From contig JAOZHX010000016.1 in assembly GCA_026014665.1 (NCBI GenBank), forward strand, positions 1 through 64,000: a stretch of DNA of 64,000 nucleotides. The letters run 5' to 3'. Below the pieces are notes generated by a model, which saw only the letters and a program-made list of their open reading frames with translations, was not told the origin of the DNA and ran no database searches. Positions 18,083 through 26,882 of the stretch are shown piece after piece. Numbering within the stretch: position 1 is the first letter of the stretch; each line of letters opens with the position of its first letter. Source of the stretch: Candidatus Bathyarchaeota archaeon (GTDB taxonomy: Archaea > Thermoproteota > Bathyarchaeia > Bathyarchaeales > Bathycorpusculaceae). The position numbers and the translations under genes were made by a program.

Positions 18083-18147
18083 GAATGAACCTAAAATTGA
18101 TACGTCGAAAAAGGGAAGAAAACGCTGAAGAAAAAACAGCCATGAGC

Positions 18148-18309
18148 TAAGGCTGGGAAAATTGAGATGCAAATCTATTAGCCTTCTTATGCAAAAGCCT
18201 GCTACTAGAAAGCTCGCAAGCTTTCCAACAAAGGAAACTACATCATCAGCAAAGTCTTGCTTATGCTACGTTTCAGTTGTCTTTGTTGGATTAAGTAAGG
18301 CTGGGAAAA
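18148..18309 (+). repeat. 14-base direct repeat flanking a short spacer
   Basis: TAAGGCTGGGAAAA occurs at 18148-18161 and again at 18296-18309, 148 bases apart. Between them is a perfect seven-base hairpin, GAAAGCT-CGCA-AGCTTTC (18208-18225). The block lies between copy A of the putative RNA and tRNA-Ser. It may mark a past duplication or an excised element next to the tRNA, but no integrase was found. Confidence 0.5.
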
Positions 18310-18415
18310 CTTTAATTAAACTAAGCGGTTATGAATCTGCAGGTGCTGGTCAATCGATTCAACCAGAAGTGGATCACAAGACTAGACTCAGGCTTAGAAA
18401 AGCAATTAGCCTTAT

Positions 18416-18499
18416 GCGGGATTCCCCAAGCCTGGTATGGGGCAGGCCTGCTAAGTCTGTGGTCGAAAGGCCGCGTGGGTTCAAATCCCACATCCCGCG
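18416..18499 (+). tRNA. tRNA-Ser (anticodon GCT)
   Basis: A complete tRNA of 84 bases. The acceptor stem pairs GCGGGAT with ATCCCGC, with a G discriminator. The anticodon stem CAGGC/GTCTG encloses CTGCTAA, giving anticodon GCT for AGC/AGT serine codons. A long variable arm follows, as in serine tRNAs, and the T arm is GTGGG-TTCAAAT-CCCAC. CCA is not encoded. I see no intron in the anticodon loop. Confidence 0.96.
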
Positions 18500-18562
18500 C
18501 TTTTTCTTGCACACATAACTTTTTTCATGAATGCTCAAATAAAATGCCTGTTTTCAGTCTAT

Positions 18563-18844
18563 TTAGCGGATAAAAGTGCCTAAAATGTGAACAAAAAGAA
18601 CAAGATAGAAAGCTGTCGTCATACTAACGTGCAGAAATCTTGAGTATTTGCCTGCTCGGTTAAACAGATTAAACCTTTCAAGAAATCCAGTAATGACCAA
18701 AAAAAGTAAAGCTATAAACAATGTTAATGTTCCGAGAAAAAACGAGTTTCTAAAGCGATATGTAAAATGAACGCATATTAACGAGAATCCGAGCAAGTTA
18801 CCGATCACATGTATGTTTAGCCATAGTCTGGTTCTTAAGGGCAT
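18563..18844 (-). CDS. Small membrane protein, possibly haem-binding
   Basis: A 93-aa protein with three hydrophobic segments and histidines placed within or near them (NIHVIGN, ICVHFTY, RFLHVSM, FVHILG). This resembles half of a cytochrome-b-type or ferric-reductase-like four-helix domain. The hydrophobic segment SPISFVLLSLL in another frame just upstream could be a lost first helix, which would make this a frameshifted gene, but I cannot show that. Function unknown. Confidence 0.4.
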   Translation of the reverse strand: MPLRTRLWLNIHVIGNLLGFSLICVHFTYRFRNSFFLGTLTLFIALLFLVITGFLERFNLFNRAGKYSRFLHVSMTTAFYLVLFVHILGTFIR

Positions 18845-19233
18845 TCAGTAGGGACAGAAGGACGAAGGAGATTGGGGAGCAACACGCTATACAATGTACC
18901 TCATAAATAGGAAGGCCAGCTAGAGGTCGGAACTGAAAACGATGGGGTTCGTTCATTTCAAGAACAACCCTGAACGATAGGTGCAAGGGTCATCGAAGGC
19001 TGGGCATTTCGGATAACCCTCTCCCAACTCAATAAACGGTGCAATTGAGCCTGCTTTAAAAGCAAATTCAAGCATGATTTACGCTTCTTTGCCTAACTGG
19101 GTAAAGGACAGATAGCAGGGTTAATGTTCTTCTGAGAGAAACATCAAAACCATCTCATCTTAAAGCATGCTAACTGTAATGCTTGGGGTTGAAAGGATCC
19201 CTTACTGGCTAAGTCCCGCCCGTTTGCTTGATT
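18845..19233. other. Gene-free spacer
   Basis: About 390 bases with no supported gene on either strand. A short minus-strand frame (18798-18986) includes a hydrophobic stretch that may be a remnant of the preceding membrane gene. Confidence 0.3.
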
Positions 19234-20043
19234 TTATCCAGATTTAGGATTTTTTTCCCTATAGAGTAAGATAATCGCCCAAAATATTGAAAGCGTAGCA
19301 ATAAAGAATATTGGATAAAGAGCGGTGTCCGAAAGGTTGAGCGGTATCAGCCTTGCTAGATCATAGAAAACATAGATGGCAAAGGTTAGAAAAATCCCAT
19401 ATCCAAAAAACCTCTTTTTTCGGATAGCTAAGAGCAAGCCCATTAATGCAACCGCACTTTCCAATGCTATAGCTACATATTGAAGCGGTTTCACAACGCT
19501 CTGTGCTACTTCAATGTAGTATCCTGATCCCACAAGAAAAGTTTCTTTTTCAACGATGACACTTTTGATGAAGGTACGTTTGATTGATGGTTCTGTTTCA
19601 TGAGGTTTTGGCCAGCTGTAATCAACCCAGCCTTCGCCTTCGGCACTTAACGCAGTATCGATGAATAGTTTTCCAATGGGCTTTCCATTCGCATCTACTA
19701 GTGAACTCATATTTTGACCTTCACCGCTTGGATCGGGGGGATAAACAACTCGAAGACCATCCGTCCTCCACACAAACACATAAGAGTCGCCGTGGAACCA
19801 TTCTGAGCCTTCTTTTCTAAACTCTGGGAAGGCAGTTTTTCCTTCTTGTTCAATGAAGCTAACGGCGTTTGTAACTAGCCTCTTTGTTGTTTCTTGCATA
19901 TGTTCTTGGTCAAGGTGGCTTGCATAACTGACTATTACAACCGAAGTTAAAATCAACAGTAAAACTGCAAATACCAAGCGATCTCTATTCACATAAATCC
20001 CCAACGCTCCATTTAAGCAGACCTGCCTTATATGATTAATCAT
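19234..20043 (-). CDS. Membrane-anchored Cache-domain protein
   Basis: A protein of about 269 residues. One transmembrane helix (RLVFAVLLLILTSVVIVSY) leads to an extracellular single Cache domain with the landmarks TNAVSFIEQEG, SYVFVWRTDG, VDANGKPIGKLFID, GWVDYSWPKP and VGSGYYIE. Further membrane helices follow, with no kinase or methyl-accepting domain. It could be a stand-alone ligand sensor or a receptor that works through a partner. ATG 20043 is used; ATG 20124 and GTG 19992 are alternatives. It shares strand and direction with the upstream MFS gene, 100 bases away, suggesting linked roles. Confidence 0.8.
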   Translation of the reverse strand: MINHIRQVCLNGALGIYVNRDRLVFAVLLLILTSVVIVSYASHLDQEHMQETTKRLVTNAVSFIEQEGKTAFPEFRKEGSEWFHGDSYVFVWRTDGLRVVYPPDPSGEGQNMSSLVDANGKPIGKLFIDTALSAEGEGWVDYSWPKPHETEPSIKRTFIKSVIVEKETFLVGSGYYIEVAQSVVKPLQYVAIALESAVALMGLLLAIRKKRFFGYGIFLTFAIYVFYDLARLIPLNLSDTALYPIFFIATLSIFWAIILLYREKNPKSG

Positions 20044-20148
20044 GGCAAGATAAGCTGGGAGCATAAACCGGAAAGGTAGCAGGCACCTCGATGGAAGAAG
20101 GCAAGTATCTCGTAATGTAAGCAAGTGGAATGTAAATGATAAATTCCT

Positions 20149-21414
20149 TTACGTTTTTTCGGCTGCGATTTTTTTGAACATAGCAATCATTGGTGTAGTT
20201 GCTAATGAGATTAAGGCTGAAAGCACAAAAACCAAGCCTACAAATCCAACGGACACACCAAACGAAAAAGCGCTTGCAGCTAAAACTGGTGCCAAAGCCT
20301 GCGCAAGTCCTGCAATTGCCCACGCAACCCCCAATGCGCCACCCTGTGCGCTCTCAGGAGTATTAATTGAGATTAACGTATTGAGGGCAACATATTGTAT
20401 GCCGTATCCAAAAGCAGCTATTGCAGCGACAATCAGCAGGACGGCGAGGCTGGATGCAACCGATAAGGCGAAAAGTCCAATGATAAAAAAGCCAATGCCT
20501 AAACTGATAATCGCAAATCTGCCTAACCTTTTACTTAACATGGGTAACAGTGCAGCTTGAGTTGTCACACTGACAACTCCGAGATAAAAGAAGATCAAAC
20601 CGGTCTCTAGCGAGCCGAAGCCGAAAACAGTTTGCAGCCAAGGTGAGATTGAAGCCTGTAAAAAGACAAATGAAATAAAAAACATAAAGTACTGAGCTAG
20701 TAGGAGAACAACTTTGCGTTGCTTAAGAATTCCAACTAGAGCAGAAAAAGAAACCACGGTTTTCTTTATGTTAAAACTCGCCGGTTCAGGCAATAAAAAA
20801 TATGCTAAAACCAGGTTAGTGAATGCTAAAGCCGACGCCAAAAATGAGGGCACTGCGTACCCAAAAAGACCACTGAGTGTTCCTCCGATGGCTGGTCCGA
20901 AAATAAATGCTAAGCCTGCTGCTGCACCCAAGAGTCCCAAATACCTTAGTCGAATGTTTTTGGTGGTGACATCGGCAACGTAGGCTTGTGCAACAGGAAC
21001 GGTAGCAGCGGTGGTTCCAGAAAGCATCCTGCCTAAGAACAATAACCAAACAGCCTGTGCCGCGCCAAATATGAAATAACTTAGGCTAGCCACTGCTAAA
21101 GCGGCAAGGAGGATTTTTCTTCTGCCAAAGCGGTCGCTTAGCCGTGCAATCGTCGGCGTGAAAATAAACGACATAAGGCTATAAGAAGCCAAAAGCACCC
21201 CATACAAGAATGTTGAGCCGCCTAGAGATAGCACATAAAAGTAGAGGTAGGGTACAACTATGGCAAAACCTAGGTTATCAAGAAACACCACGGAAAGCAG
21301 AACGCTAAAAGTAGCCCTGCTTGAAGAAACACCGCTGAACGGGAGATTACCATTTGACAAAACTGTCACTAAATGTCTATAGGAGACCGAAAAAATAAGC
21401 ATTCTCAACTTCAA
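20149..21414 (-). CDS. MFS transporter
   Basis: A 421-aa permease with about twelve membrane helices. The family loop RLSDRFGRRKIL lies between helices 2 and 3 (about residue 95), and a glycine/proline-rich segment (FIFGPAIGGTLSGLFG) follows in helix 5. It resembles the drug/tetracycline efflux group, but the substrate cannot be read from sequence. The N-terminal 28 residues before the first helix are longer than usual, so the true start may be downstream. It is divergent from nurA. Confidence 0.88.
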   Translation of the reverse strand: MKLRMLIFSVSYRHLVTVLSNGNLPFSGVSSSRATFSVLLSVVFLDNLGFAIVVPYLYFYVLSLGGSTFLYGVLLASYSLMSFIFTPTIARLSDRFGRRKILLAALAVASLSYFIFGAAQAVWLLFLGRMLSGTTAATVPVAQAYVADVTTKNIRLRYLGLLGAAAGLAFIFGPAIGGTLSGLFGYAVPSFLASALAFTNLVLAYFLLPEPASFNIKKTVVSFSALVGILKQRKVVLLLAQYFMFFISFVFLQASISPWLQTVFGFGSLETGLIFFYLGVVSVTTQAALLPMLSKRLGRFAIISLGIGFFIIGLFALSVASSLAVLLIVAAIAAFGYGIQYVALNTLISINTPESAQGGALGVAWAIAGLAQALAPVLAASAFSFGVSVGFVGLVFVLSALISLATTPMIAMFKKIAAEKT

Positions 21415-21482
21415 GCTCAGAACTCAAAAGATAGAGGCTGGGAAGTAATGGCAAGACGCTGCCCTAAGCGTCGCGGTTTTTC

Positions 21483-21492
21483 GTTTTATATG
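21483..21492 (+). promoter_or_regulatory. TATA box for the nurA-herA-fpg operon
   Basis: GTTTTATATG in the divergent interval between the MFS and nurA genes. The nurA start (GTG 21548 or ATG 21575) follows 55-85 bases later. The genes after it overlap each other, so one transcript from here is likely. Confidence 0.4.
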
Positions 21493-21547
21493 TTAACAAG
21501 GCTTAAAACCACCCACGCAATCACTCTCCAATTAGGGAGAGAGAACT

Positions 21548-23455
21548 GTGGTTGCACCAACGCTTGGCAACGCGATGAAACGCACATGCGATAACCTAAG
21601 AGTGGGCGCCACCAAACAAGTCACCGACTATGAAACCCGCTTCTCAACTCTCAAAGGCGCCTACGACGATATACTAATTAATCTTATTAGAACAGGTTTC
21701 AACCAAGAGGAAGCATACGAGACAGCAAAAAATTTTTTCGGCACAGAAACTGTTCGTTTTGCAGGTATAGACGGAACGATGTATTCACGCTCGCTTTTTG
21801 ACATGGTTGTTTTTTTCGGTGGTGCTTATGCGGCAACTGGCACCGTCCGATTCTTTGACTCTGCAAAACCCCAGGTCACATATGATTCAAAGACGATAGA
21901 GCAAAACGTGGGGATAACTAGCGTCATTCCAATCTATGTTAACGAAATATTAGACGTTGACCATTCTTTTTCTGCTCCAGAACAACCCAATGAAGCTAAC
22001 CCTAAACCTGCAACGGATGAGGAAATTGCCAACAATTCTATGATTGCTAACGTTGTTATGACTTTTGCGGAGTTCTATTTAGCCTACAAGCTAGCCGCTG
22101 ATATCTCCCAAAACTTTCAAGTGCTCTTACTGGATAGGTGCCTATCAACAGAACGTGCCAGTCTTCTCTATGAAAGCCGAAAGATAAGCTATTGGATGCA
22201 AAAAAGCGCGCTTGTAGGCTACAAAATCAACGACAAAAAAGTCGATGAGAACGATTTGGCTTTAGCGCGACATCATGTGTACAACAAGGCGCTTGGTTTA
22301 CCTGCTCCAAGAGCTGATTTTCTCTTGCATGCCATAGCTTTTTTGGCTCAAGAACATCCGACTTTAACGGAATCGCAAATCTGCGATGCCTTAGGGATAG
22401 CGGATGAGAAACGAAGAAAGCGAGTTGAAAAAACGCTGTCAAATTTGGTAAGCAAGCATATTCTAACATGCGAGGAAGGGGTTTATGCTTTAAACACGCG
22501 TTATGCCGATAGTTGGAGCCGCATTAAACAGTTAACTGTCGAAATTGGCGACCATTTATTTTCAATAAAGGATGGTCTACGCAACGTCGGTAGCATGAAA
22601 ATATTTAAGGACGGATGCGAGCACTGGCTAACGACGATTGATATTACTTTTCTAACTTTGTTTGCTTTGCATATGCTTGTTGAGGAATGCTGGAGAAAAA
22701 ACATCCTGCTTATCGGCATCACCAAGGACACGACGGCTCGAGATTTCAAACGCCAACTAGTGCCCATAATGCAAAGTGAATGCTTACTTAAGACGGCAGT
22801 TGGGAATGAAGCTTTTTTAGCGCTTCCAAATACTGACCGCATGATTCTGCAGTCAGCAAGCGTTTTTAACCCTGACAAGATGGTGCCGCCTTGGAGCATG
22901 ATAGAGTACGATTCAGCTTTTAGAACCATGAAACCTGACCTGGAAAGGGGGAGGGGCTATGTGGCGGGGGTAATAAAGAATAAGATCGGGTTAGAGAAAG
23001 CTTTTTTGAAAACCTACGTTCAGCTAAGCCAAGCCAGATCCGACCCGTTACTGCGCAGTAACGTGTTGTTGATTGATCGTTTAGCCTACCCCCAATTTGA
23101 TCAAAAACCAGAATGTAGCTTAACTTTGTTGAACGAGAAAAGCGATAGAGCAAAAGAACCAATTGAGGTCTTACTCTACAAAGATAAGTTCATGCCAAAC
23201 AAGATGCAGAACTTGGTTATGTGTCTGTTGGTTGCTATGGCACCAATGGATATTCCTGAGGCTTTTGGGCATAATAAGCCGTTGTTTGCTGCAGACAAGA
23301 TTGCTAAGTGGAACTACAATCAATTCAAAGCCATCGCAGATTCCACTGCATGTTGGATACTGAATAATCATAAATTGAGAAAATTCATATTTTACATGAG
23401 TACATTTCGAGAGAGGCGAACAAACATTGAGCAAACAAGAAGACAAACTCCTTAA
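21548..23455 (+). CDS. nurA: NurA-type nuclease with internal winged-helix insertion
   Basis: A 635-aa protein. FAGIDGTMYSRSLFDMVVFF (about residues 72-91) carries the first NurA metal-binding aspartate. LLIGITKDTTARDF near 396 and NVLLIDRLAYPQF near 503 are later core strands. C-terminal landmarks include MAPMDIPEAFGHNKPL. About residues 250-320 (ESQICDALGIADEKRRKRVE) read as a winged-helix insert, which explains the length compared with 330-450 for typical NurA. NurA degrades DNA ends together with HerA. It overlaps herA by 29 bases. No mre11 or rad50 gene is adjacent, unlike the classical archaeal cluster. GTG 21548 is used; ATG 21575 is an alternative. Confidence 0.85.
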   Translation: MVAPTLGNAMKRTCDNLRVGATKQVTDYETRFSTLKGAYDDILINLIRTGFNQEEAYETAKNFFGTETVRFAGIDGTMYSRSLFDMVVFFGGAYAATGTVRFFDSAKPQVTYDSKTIEQNVGITSVIPIYVNEILDVDHSFSAPEQPNEANPKPATDEEIANNSMIANVVMTFAEFYLAYKLAADISQNFQVLLLDRCLSTERASLLYESRKISYWMQKSALVGYKINDKKVDENDLALARHHVYNKALGLPAPRADFLLHAIAFLAQEHPTLTESQICDALGIADEKRRKRVEKTLSNLVSKHILTCEEGVYALNTRYADSWSRIKQLTVEIGDHLFSIKDGLRNVGSMKIFKDGCEHWLTTIDITFLTLFALHMLVEECWRKNILLIGITKDTTARDFKRQLVPIMQSECLLKTAVGNEAFLALPNTDRMILQSASVFNPDKMVPPWSMIEYDSAFRTMKPDLERGRGYVAGVIKNKIGLEKAFLKTYVQLSQARSDPLLRSNVLLIDRLAYPQFDQKPECSLTLLNEKSDRAKEPIEVLLYKDKFMPNKMQNLVMCLLVAMAPMDIPEAFGHNKPLFAADKIAKWNYNQFKAIADSTACWILNNHKLRKFIFYMSTFRERRTNIEQTRRQTP

Positions 23456-25322
23456 CACCGATTGCTTCACAGATTTTGACGGCAAATTCCATGCAAGGCT
23501 GGCGGCAGTTATGCCCCGTTATGCAGGAGGTGACAGCGGAGACTCGAAAGTTACTGGCACGAGTGCCCGCTACCAATGCCGTGTTAAGATAGAATACCAA
23601 AAAGACCTCATGGGGCTACTGGAAGAAGGCATGTTGTTGGCTGTAAAGAATTTTAAGCCCTCAAACGGTGGTGCAGAACGCTATACGCTTATGGAGATTA
23701 GCCGTGTTTGGCCTGAACATTTTGGGTTAAGCGGATTGAGTAATCACGGCTATTATCCGATGCAATTCGAGATCATCGAGCAGTCTGCTCAGGATTGGGA
23801 GACTGACGATAAGTCCACGATGATGATTCAAATCGATGCCATACCAATCAACTATGATTTAATCGTTAAAGATGGCGGTTGCACCTTTGAATTCGTAAAG
23901 GGCTTTTCCTATCCAATCGTCGGAAGCCCCATTCTAGTGCTAAACAGTGCCATGATTAACCGCATGTACAACCAAAAGATTGCCCGCCAACTCGGTGTCG
24001 ACACACAGAAATCCGTCGAGGATGCACGTGTTGACCCCAGACTGGGTATCATAAAGATGTTTGAAACAAGCAAAATCAAAATTCCGATTTACGTTGACTT
24101 CGAAAAGCTAATCCGCTACCATTTCGGAGTTTTTGCTTTTACAGGTGGCGGCAAGAGCAACCTCATGTCCAACGTTTTGCGAAGAATAATGCTGCATACA
24201 CAGAAGAACAGCACGAAAGTGGTGATTTTTGACATAAGTTGTGAATATGCTTTTTTGCTGCTTGATGTGCTGGCGGATCCAGCGGTTAAATCTAAGCTGG
24301 TTTTGGAGCATCGAATCGACTCTTTGGAGCAGTTTTTTAATTCGGTTGTGAAGCCACGAGAATACGAGACGGATGAGCGCACCAAAGCTGGGTTGCAGGC
24401 GGTTATGGATCAAGGCAAGCTTTCGTATTACACTAAACCTAAGAATAAGATTCCGTCATACAGCCAACTTATGGCAGAACTCGACGACCTTCGGAAAGAT
24501 TCCGTTGGAAGACCTCATTATATTAACGCAATAGATACCATCCATGATGAGATAAGAACATGGGTTGAAAAACAAGGGTTAAGCGAGAATCAAGAAGTCA
24601 GCGAATCCTTCGTCAACAACCTTGATTTAATTGCAAGAAACGCCATGGAAACCTTCCGCGTCAACGATAAAGCAGGATTGTATGCTTGGGCAACAACCCG
24701 AAACAAGATTCTTGATTTATTCGTAAAAAGAGAGCAAACCAAAGAACAGGTCGCCGCTGGCTTAACTGTTGAGGGCATCCGCCAACTGCTCGAAGACAAA
24801 GACACCAACCTTGTCGTTATTTCAATCAGCGATCCCTTCGCCATCAAAGAACTCGCTATTGACCTGACCCAAGACTTGTTGGTGCGACGCAAGCGCCGTT
24901 TCACCGTAAAGCCATACATCCTGGTAGTTTTTGATGAGGCGCAGGAATTTATCAGTAGCAAGGAAGGCGGCATAGATGCCAAATGCAGCCAGCATGTGGA
25001 AACGTTGCTTCGTCAAGGACGCAAGTATGGATTGGGTGTTTGCATAGCAACTCAACGTATTGCCTACCTAAACACTAATGCGCTCCAGCAACTGCACACG
25101 TATTTTGTGGGGACCTTGCCACGACCATACGATAGGGCACTGGTAAGCGAGACCTTTATGATTGATAAAGGCATACTTGAGAAGACGCTTGAGTTTGCGC
25201 CAGGCGAGTGGCTTCTTAGCAGTTACATCGCGACGGGTATGGAGAACGTGCCGATATTCATAAAAGCGGATAATGCGGAAAAGGAGATAGAGAAGTACTT
25301 GGCGCATAATAGTGTGGGTTGA
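23427..25322 (+). CDS. herA: HerA-type hexameric DNA translocase
   Basis: A 631-aa HerA/FtsK-superfamily ATPase. A HAS-barrel-like N-terminal domain (to about residue 170) precedes Walker A AFTGGGKSNLMSN near residue 237, where GGGKS replaces the common GSGKS. Walker B is LVVFDEAQEF near 501; CIATQRIAYLN near 540 and FVGTLPRPYDR near 560 are the sensor and arginine regions. HerA pumps DNA into NurA. The start is a TTG at 23427 inside nurA, and the stop overlaps the fpg TTG start (TTGA), so the three genes form a tightly coupled operon. Confidence 0.88.
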   Translation: MSKQEDKLLNTDCFTDFDGKFHARLAAVMPRYAGGDSGDSKVTGTSARYQCRVKIEYQKDLMGLLEEGMLLAVKNFKPSNGGAERYTLMEISRVWPEHFGLSGLSNHGYYPMQFEIIEQSAQDWETDDKSTMMIQIDAIPINYDLIVKDGGCTFEFVKGFSYPIVGSPILVLNSAMINRMYNQKIARQLGVDTQKSVEDARVDPRLGIIKMFETSKIKIPIYVDFEKLIRYHFGVFAFTGGGKSNLMSNVLRRIMLHTQKNSTKVVIFDISCEYAFLLLDVLADPAVKSKLVLEHRIDSLEQFFNSVVKPREYETDERTKAGLQAVMDQGKLSYYTKPKNKIPSYSQLMAELDDLRKDSVGRPHYINAIDTIHDEIRTWVEKQGLSENQEVSESFVNNLDLIARNAMETFRVNDKAGLYAWATTRNKILDLFVKREQTKEQVAAGLTVEGIRQLLEDKDTNLVVISISDPFAIKELAIDLTQDLLVRRKRRFTVKPYILVVFDEAQEFISSKEGGIDAKCSQHVETLLRQGRKYGLGVCIATQRIAYLNTNALQQLHTYFVGTLPRPYDRALVSETFMIDKGILEKTLEFAPGEWLLSSYIATGMENVPIFIKADNAEKEIEKYLAHNSVG

Positions 25323-26162
25323 GTTTGAGTGTTGAGCTTCCAGAAGTTTACATCCTTGCTAACCAAATGGACAGGATGCTTACTGGAAAACAAATTTCTA
25401 ACATCATACTTCAGAACTACCAGAAACTCCAGAGTTTAGGCTTCATAAACAGTTGTATATCCGATTTTTTGCGGCTAAAGGGTTGTATCGTGGAATCGGT
25501 CGTTTCAAGAGGCAGCGTCTTATGGGTCAAGTTTGATAATCGCATGAATTTGATTTTGGCGCCTGAATATGGCGGAAAAATACTCTATCATTCCGCAGGG
25601 AGCAATTATGTAGAAGTTTCACCTAAAAGTCAATTTTATGGATGGGTCAGAGTTAACGGTGACGTTGACTGGCATGGGCATAATTCAAGCCCTCAAAGAC
25701 GATGAATTACAAAACAGCTATGTATACCGTAGAGACTTCTCAGAAACCTTATCTCCAATCGATAAAGCGTTTAGCTTTGACCGTTTCGAAGGGGCGTTGT
25801 CGAATAAAAATATAAACCTCAAGGCGATGCTCGTTGGAAAAGAAGCTGTGGTGGTGGGTTTGGGAAACAGTTCTTTTCAAGACATAATTTTTAGAGCAGG
25901 CATCCACCCAAAACGTAGAGCCTCAGACTTAACGGGTGACGAGCGATATGCTCTCTATAATTCAATTAAGCAATTAATAGCCGACAGAATCCGTTTAGGC
26001 GGCAAAGACCAGTTCATCGATTTCTATGGCAAATGGGGCAGCTATAAGCCTTCGATGGGACCCAACATGAAAGGAAAAAACTGTGTTGCTTGCGGAGGAG
26101 CGGTAGAGCATGTTAGTATAGGAGGCGGGCAAGTCTTCTACTGTCCGAATTGTCAGCATTAA
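25319..26162 (+). pseudogene. Fpg/Nei-family DNA glycosylase, interrupted by a +1 frameshift
   Basis: The N-terminal half (25319 to about 25635) has VELPEVYILANQM, KGCIVESVVSRG and YGGKILYHSAG. The C-terminal half resumes at about 25638 with MDGSELTVTLTGMGIIQALK, the H2TH region KAMLVGKEAVVVGLGNS, and a CVACGG...CPNCQH zinc finger. Removing one T from the TTTT run at 25634-25637 joins them as KSQF-MDGSEL. The residue matching the usual catalytic Pro-2 reads Val, as in some Nei-like variants. The TTG start overlaps the herA stop. The lesion is either real decay or a homopolymer error. Confidence 0.85.
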
Positions 26163-26198
26163 CGCTTTGCATAAACTCAGAGCTAAAAAGAAACAGAA

Positions 26199-26209
26199 AT
26201 ACTTTAAAG
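26199..26209 (+). promoter_or_regulatory. TATA box for the PPOX-fold gene
   Basis: TACTTTAAAGG lies about 40-50 bases before the TTG start at 26248, downstream of the fpg stop, giving this gene its own promoter. Confidence 0.4.
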
Positions 26210-26247
26210 GCAAAATGAACTAAGGCATTTTTAGTTGGCGGTTTGAA

Positions 26248-26676
26248 TTGGTAGAGAAACTCTCTAAATCCGATGTTAAATTCATTCAACAGTTACCCGT
26301 AGGGCGATTGGCAACAGCAACCGAAGACTGCGAACCAGTCGTTCGGCCAGTGTGGCCGGTCTTCGATGGCGTTTTCGTTTACATAGCTTCTGACCCTGAT
26401 TCACCAAAAATCGAACAGATTGAAGCAAACCCACAAGTCTCCATAGTCTTCGATGATTACGACCGCAATAACTGGTCAAACATCAAAGGCATCCGCATTC
26501 AAGGCGAAGCCGAACTACTCTGGAACGGAGAAGAATACCGCTATGCCCACGACCTGCTTAAAGAAAAGTATCCTGAGTATCGGACCGAAGAGGGCGGCTG
26601 GAAAGAAGGCGACTTGCCCATCATCAAAATAACGCCCACCAGCTTCAGCAAATGGACCGCAGGCGTCAAACCCTAA
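26248..26676 (+). CDS. Pyridoxamine 5'-phosphate oxidase-fold protein (FMN/F420 type)
   Basis: A 142-aa split-barrel protein: LPVGRLATATEDCEPVVRPV (about residues 16-35), VYIASDPDSPKIEQI, NPQVSIVFDDYD and IKGIRIQGEAEL. This is the order in the PPOX-like family that binds FMN, F420 or haem. The final WTAG-like segment (KWTAGVK) is also typical. The TTG start at 26248 is preceded by its own promoter. The substrate is unknown. Confidence 0.82.
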   Translation: MVEKLSKSDVKFIQQLPVGRLATATEDCEPVVRPVWPVFDGVFVYIASDPDSPKIEQIEANPQVSIVFDDYDRNNWSNIKGIRIQGEAELLWNGEEYRYAHDLLKEKYPEYRTEEGGWKEGDLPIIKITPTSFSKWTAGVKP

Positions 26677-26738
26677 ATGGCTTTTTTCAACCTACAAATC
26701 CAATAAAATTAAAATATTCTTCCTTTACAAATTACCAC

Positions 26739-26754
26739 GACCATACGTATGGTC
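26739..26754. promoter_or_regulatory. 16-base perfect palindrome, candidate operator
   Basis: GACCATACGTATGGTC is a perfect palindrome in the short gap before the DUF996 gene and after the PPOX-fold gene. No homopolymer or terminator-like T-run follows, so a protein-binding site is more likely than a terminator. The regulator is unknown. Confidence 0.45.
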
Positions 26755-26882
26755 ATAGCGATACCTGCCTTGGGATGGTTGTGGCAAAACCAATTTGGCG
26801 ATTCTAAAGGCACCTGTCCTTAAGCTAAATACGAAAAGCTTATCCACAAAATGCTATAAATTAGAAGCGAGGGCTGAGAAGG

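Noticed and set aside
18331-18415. Integrase fragment beside tRNA-Ser
   Set aside because: The short frame includes NRFNQKWITRLD but no catalytic tyrosine-recombinase motif; it overlaps the tRNA and is most likely chance.
25600-25720. Programmed frameshifting in fpg
   Set aside because: There is no known slippery motif or downstream structure that I can identify; a one-base homopolymer indel explains it.
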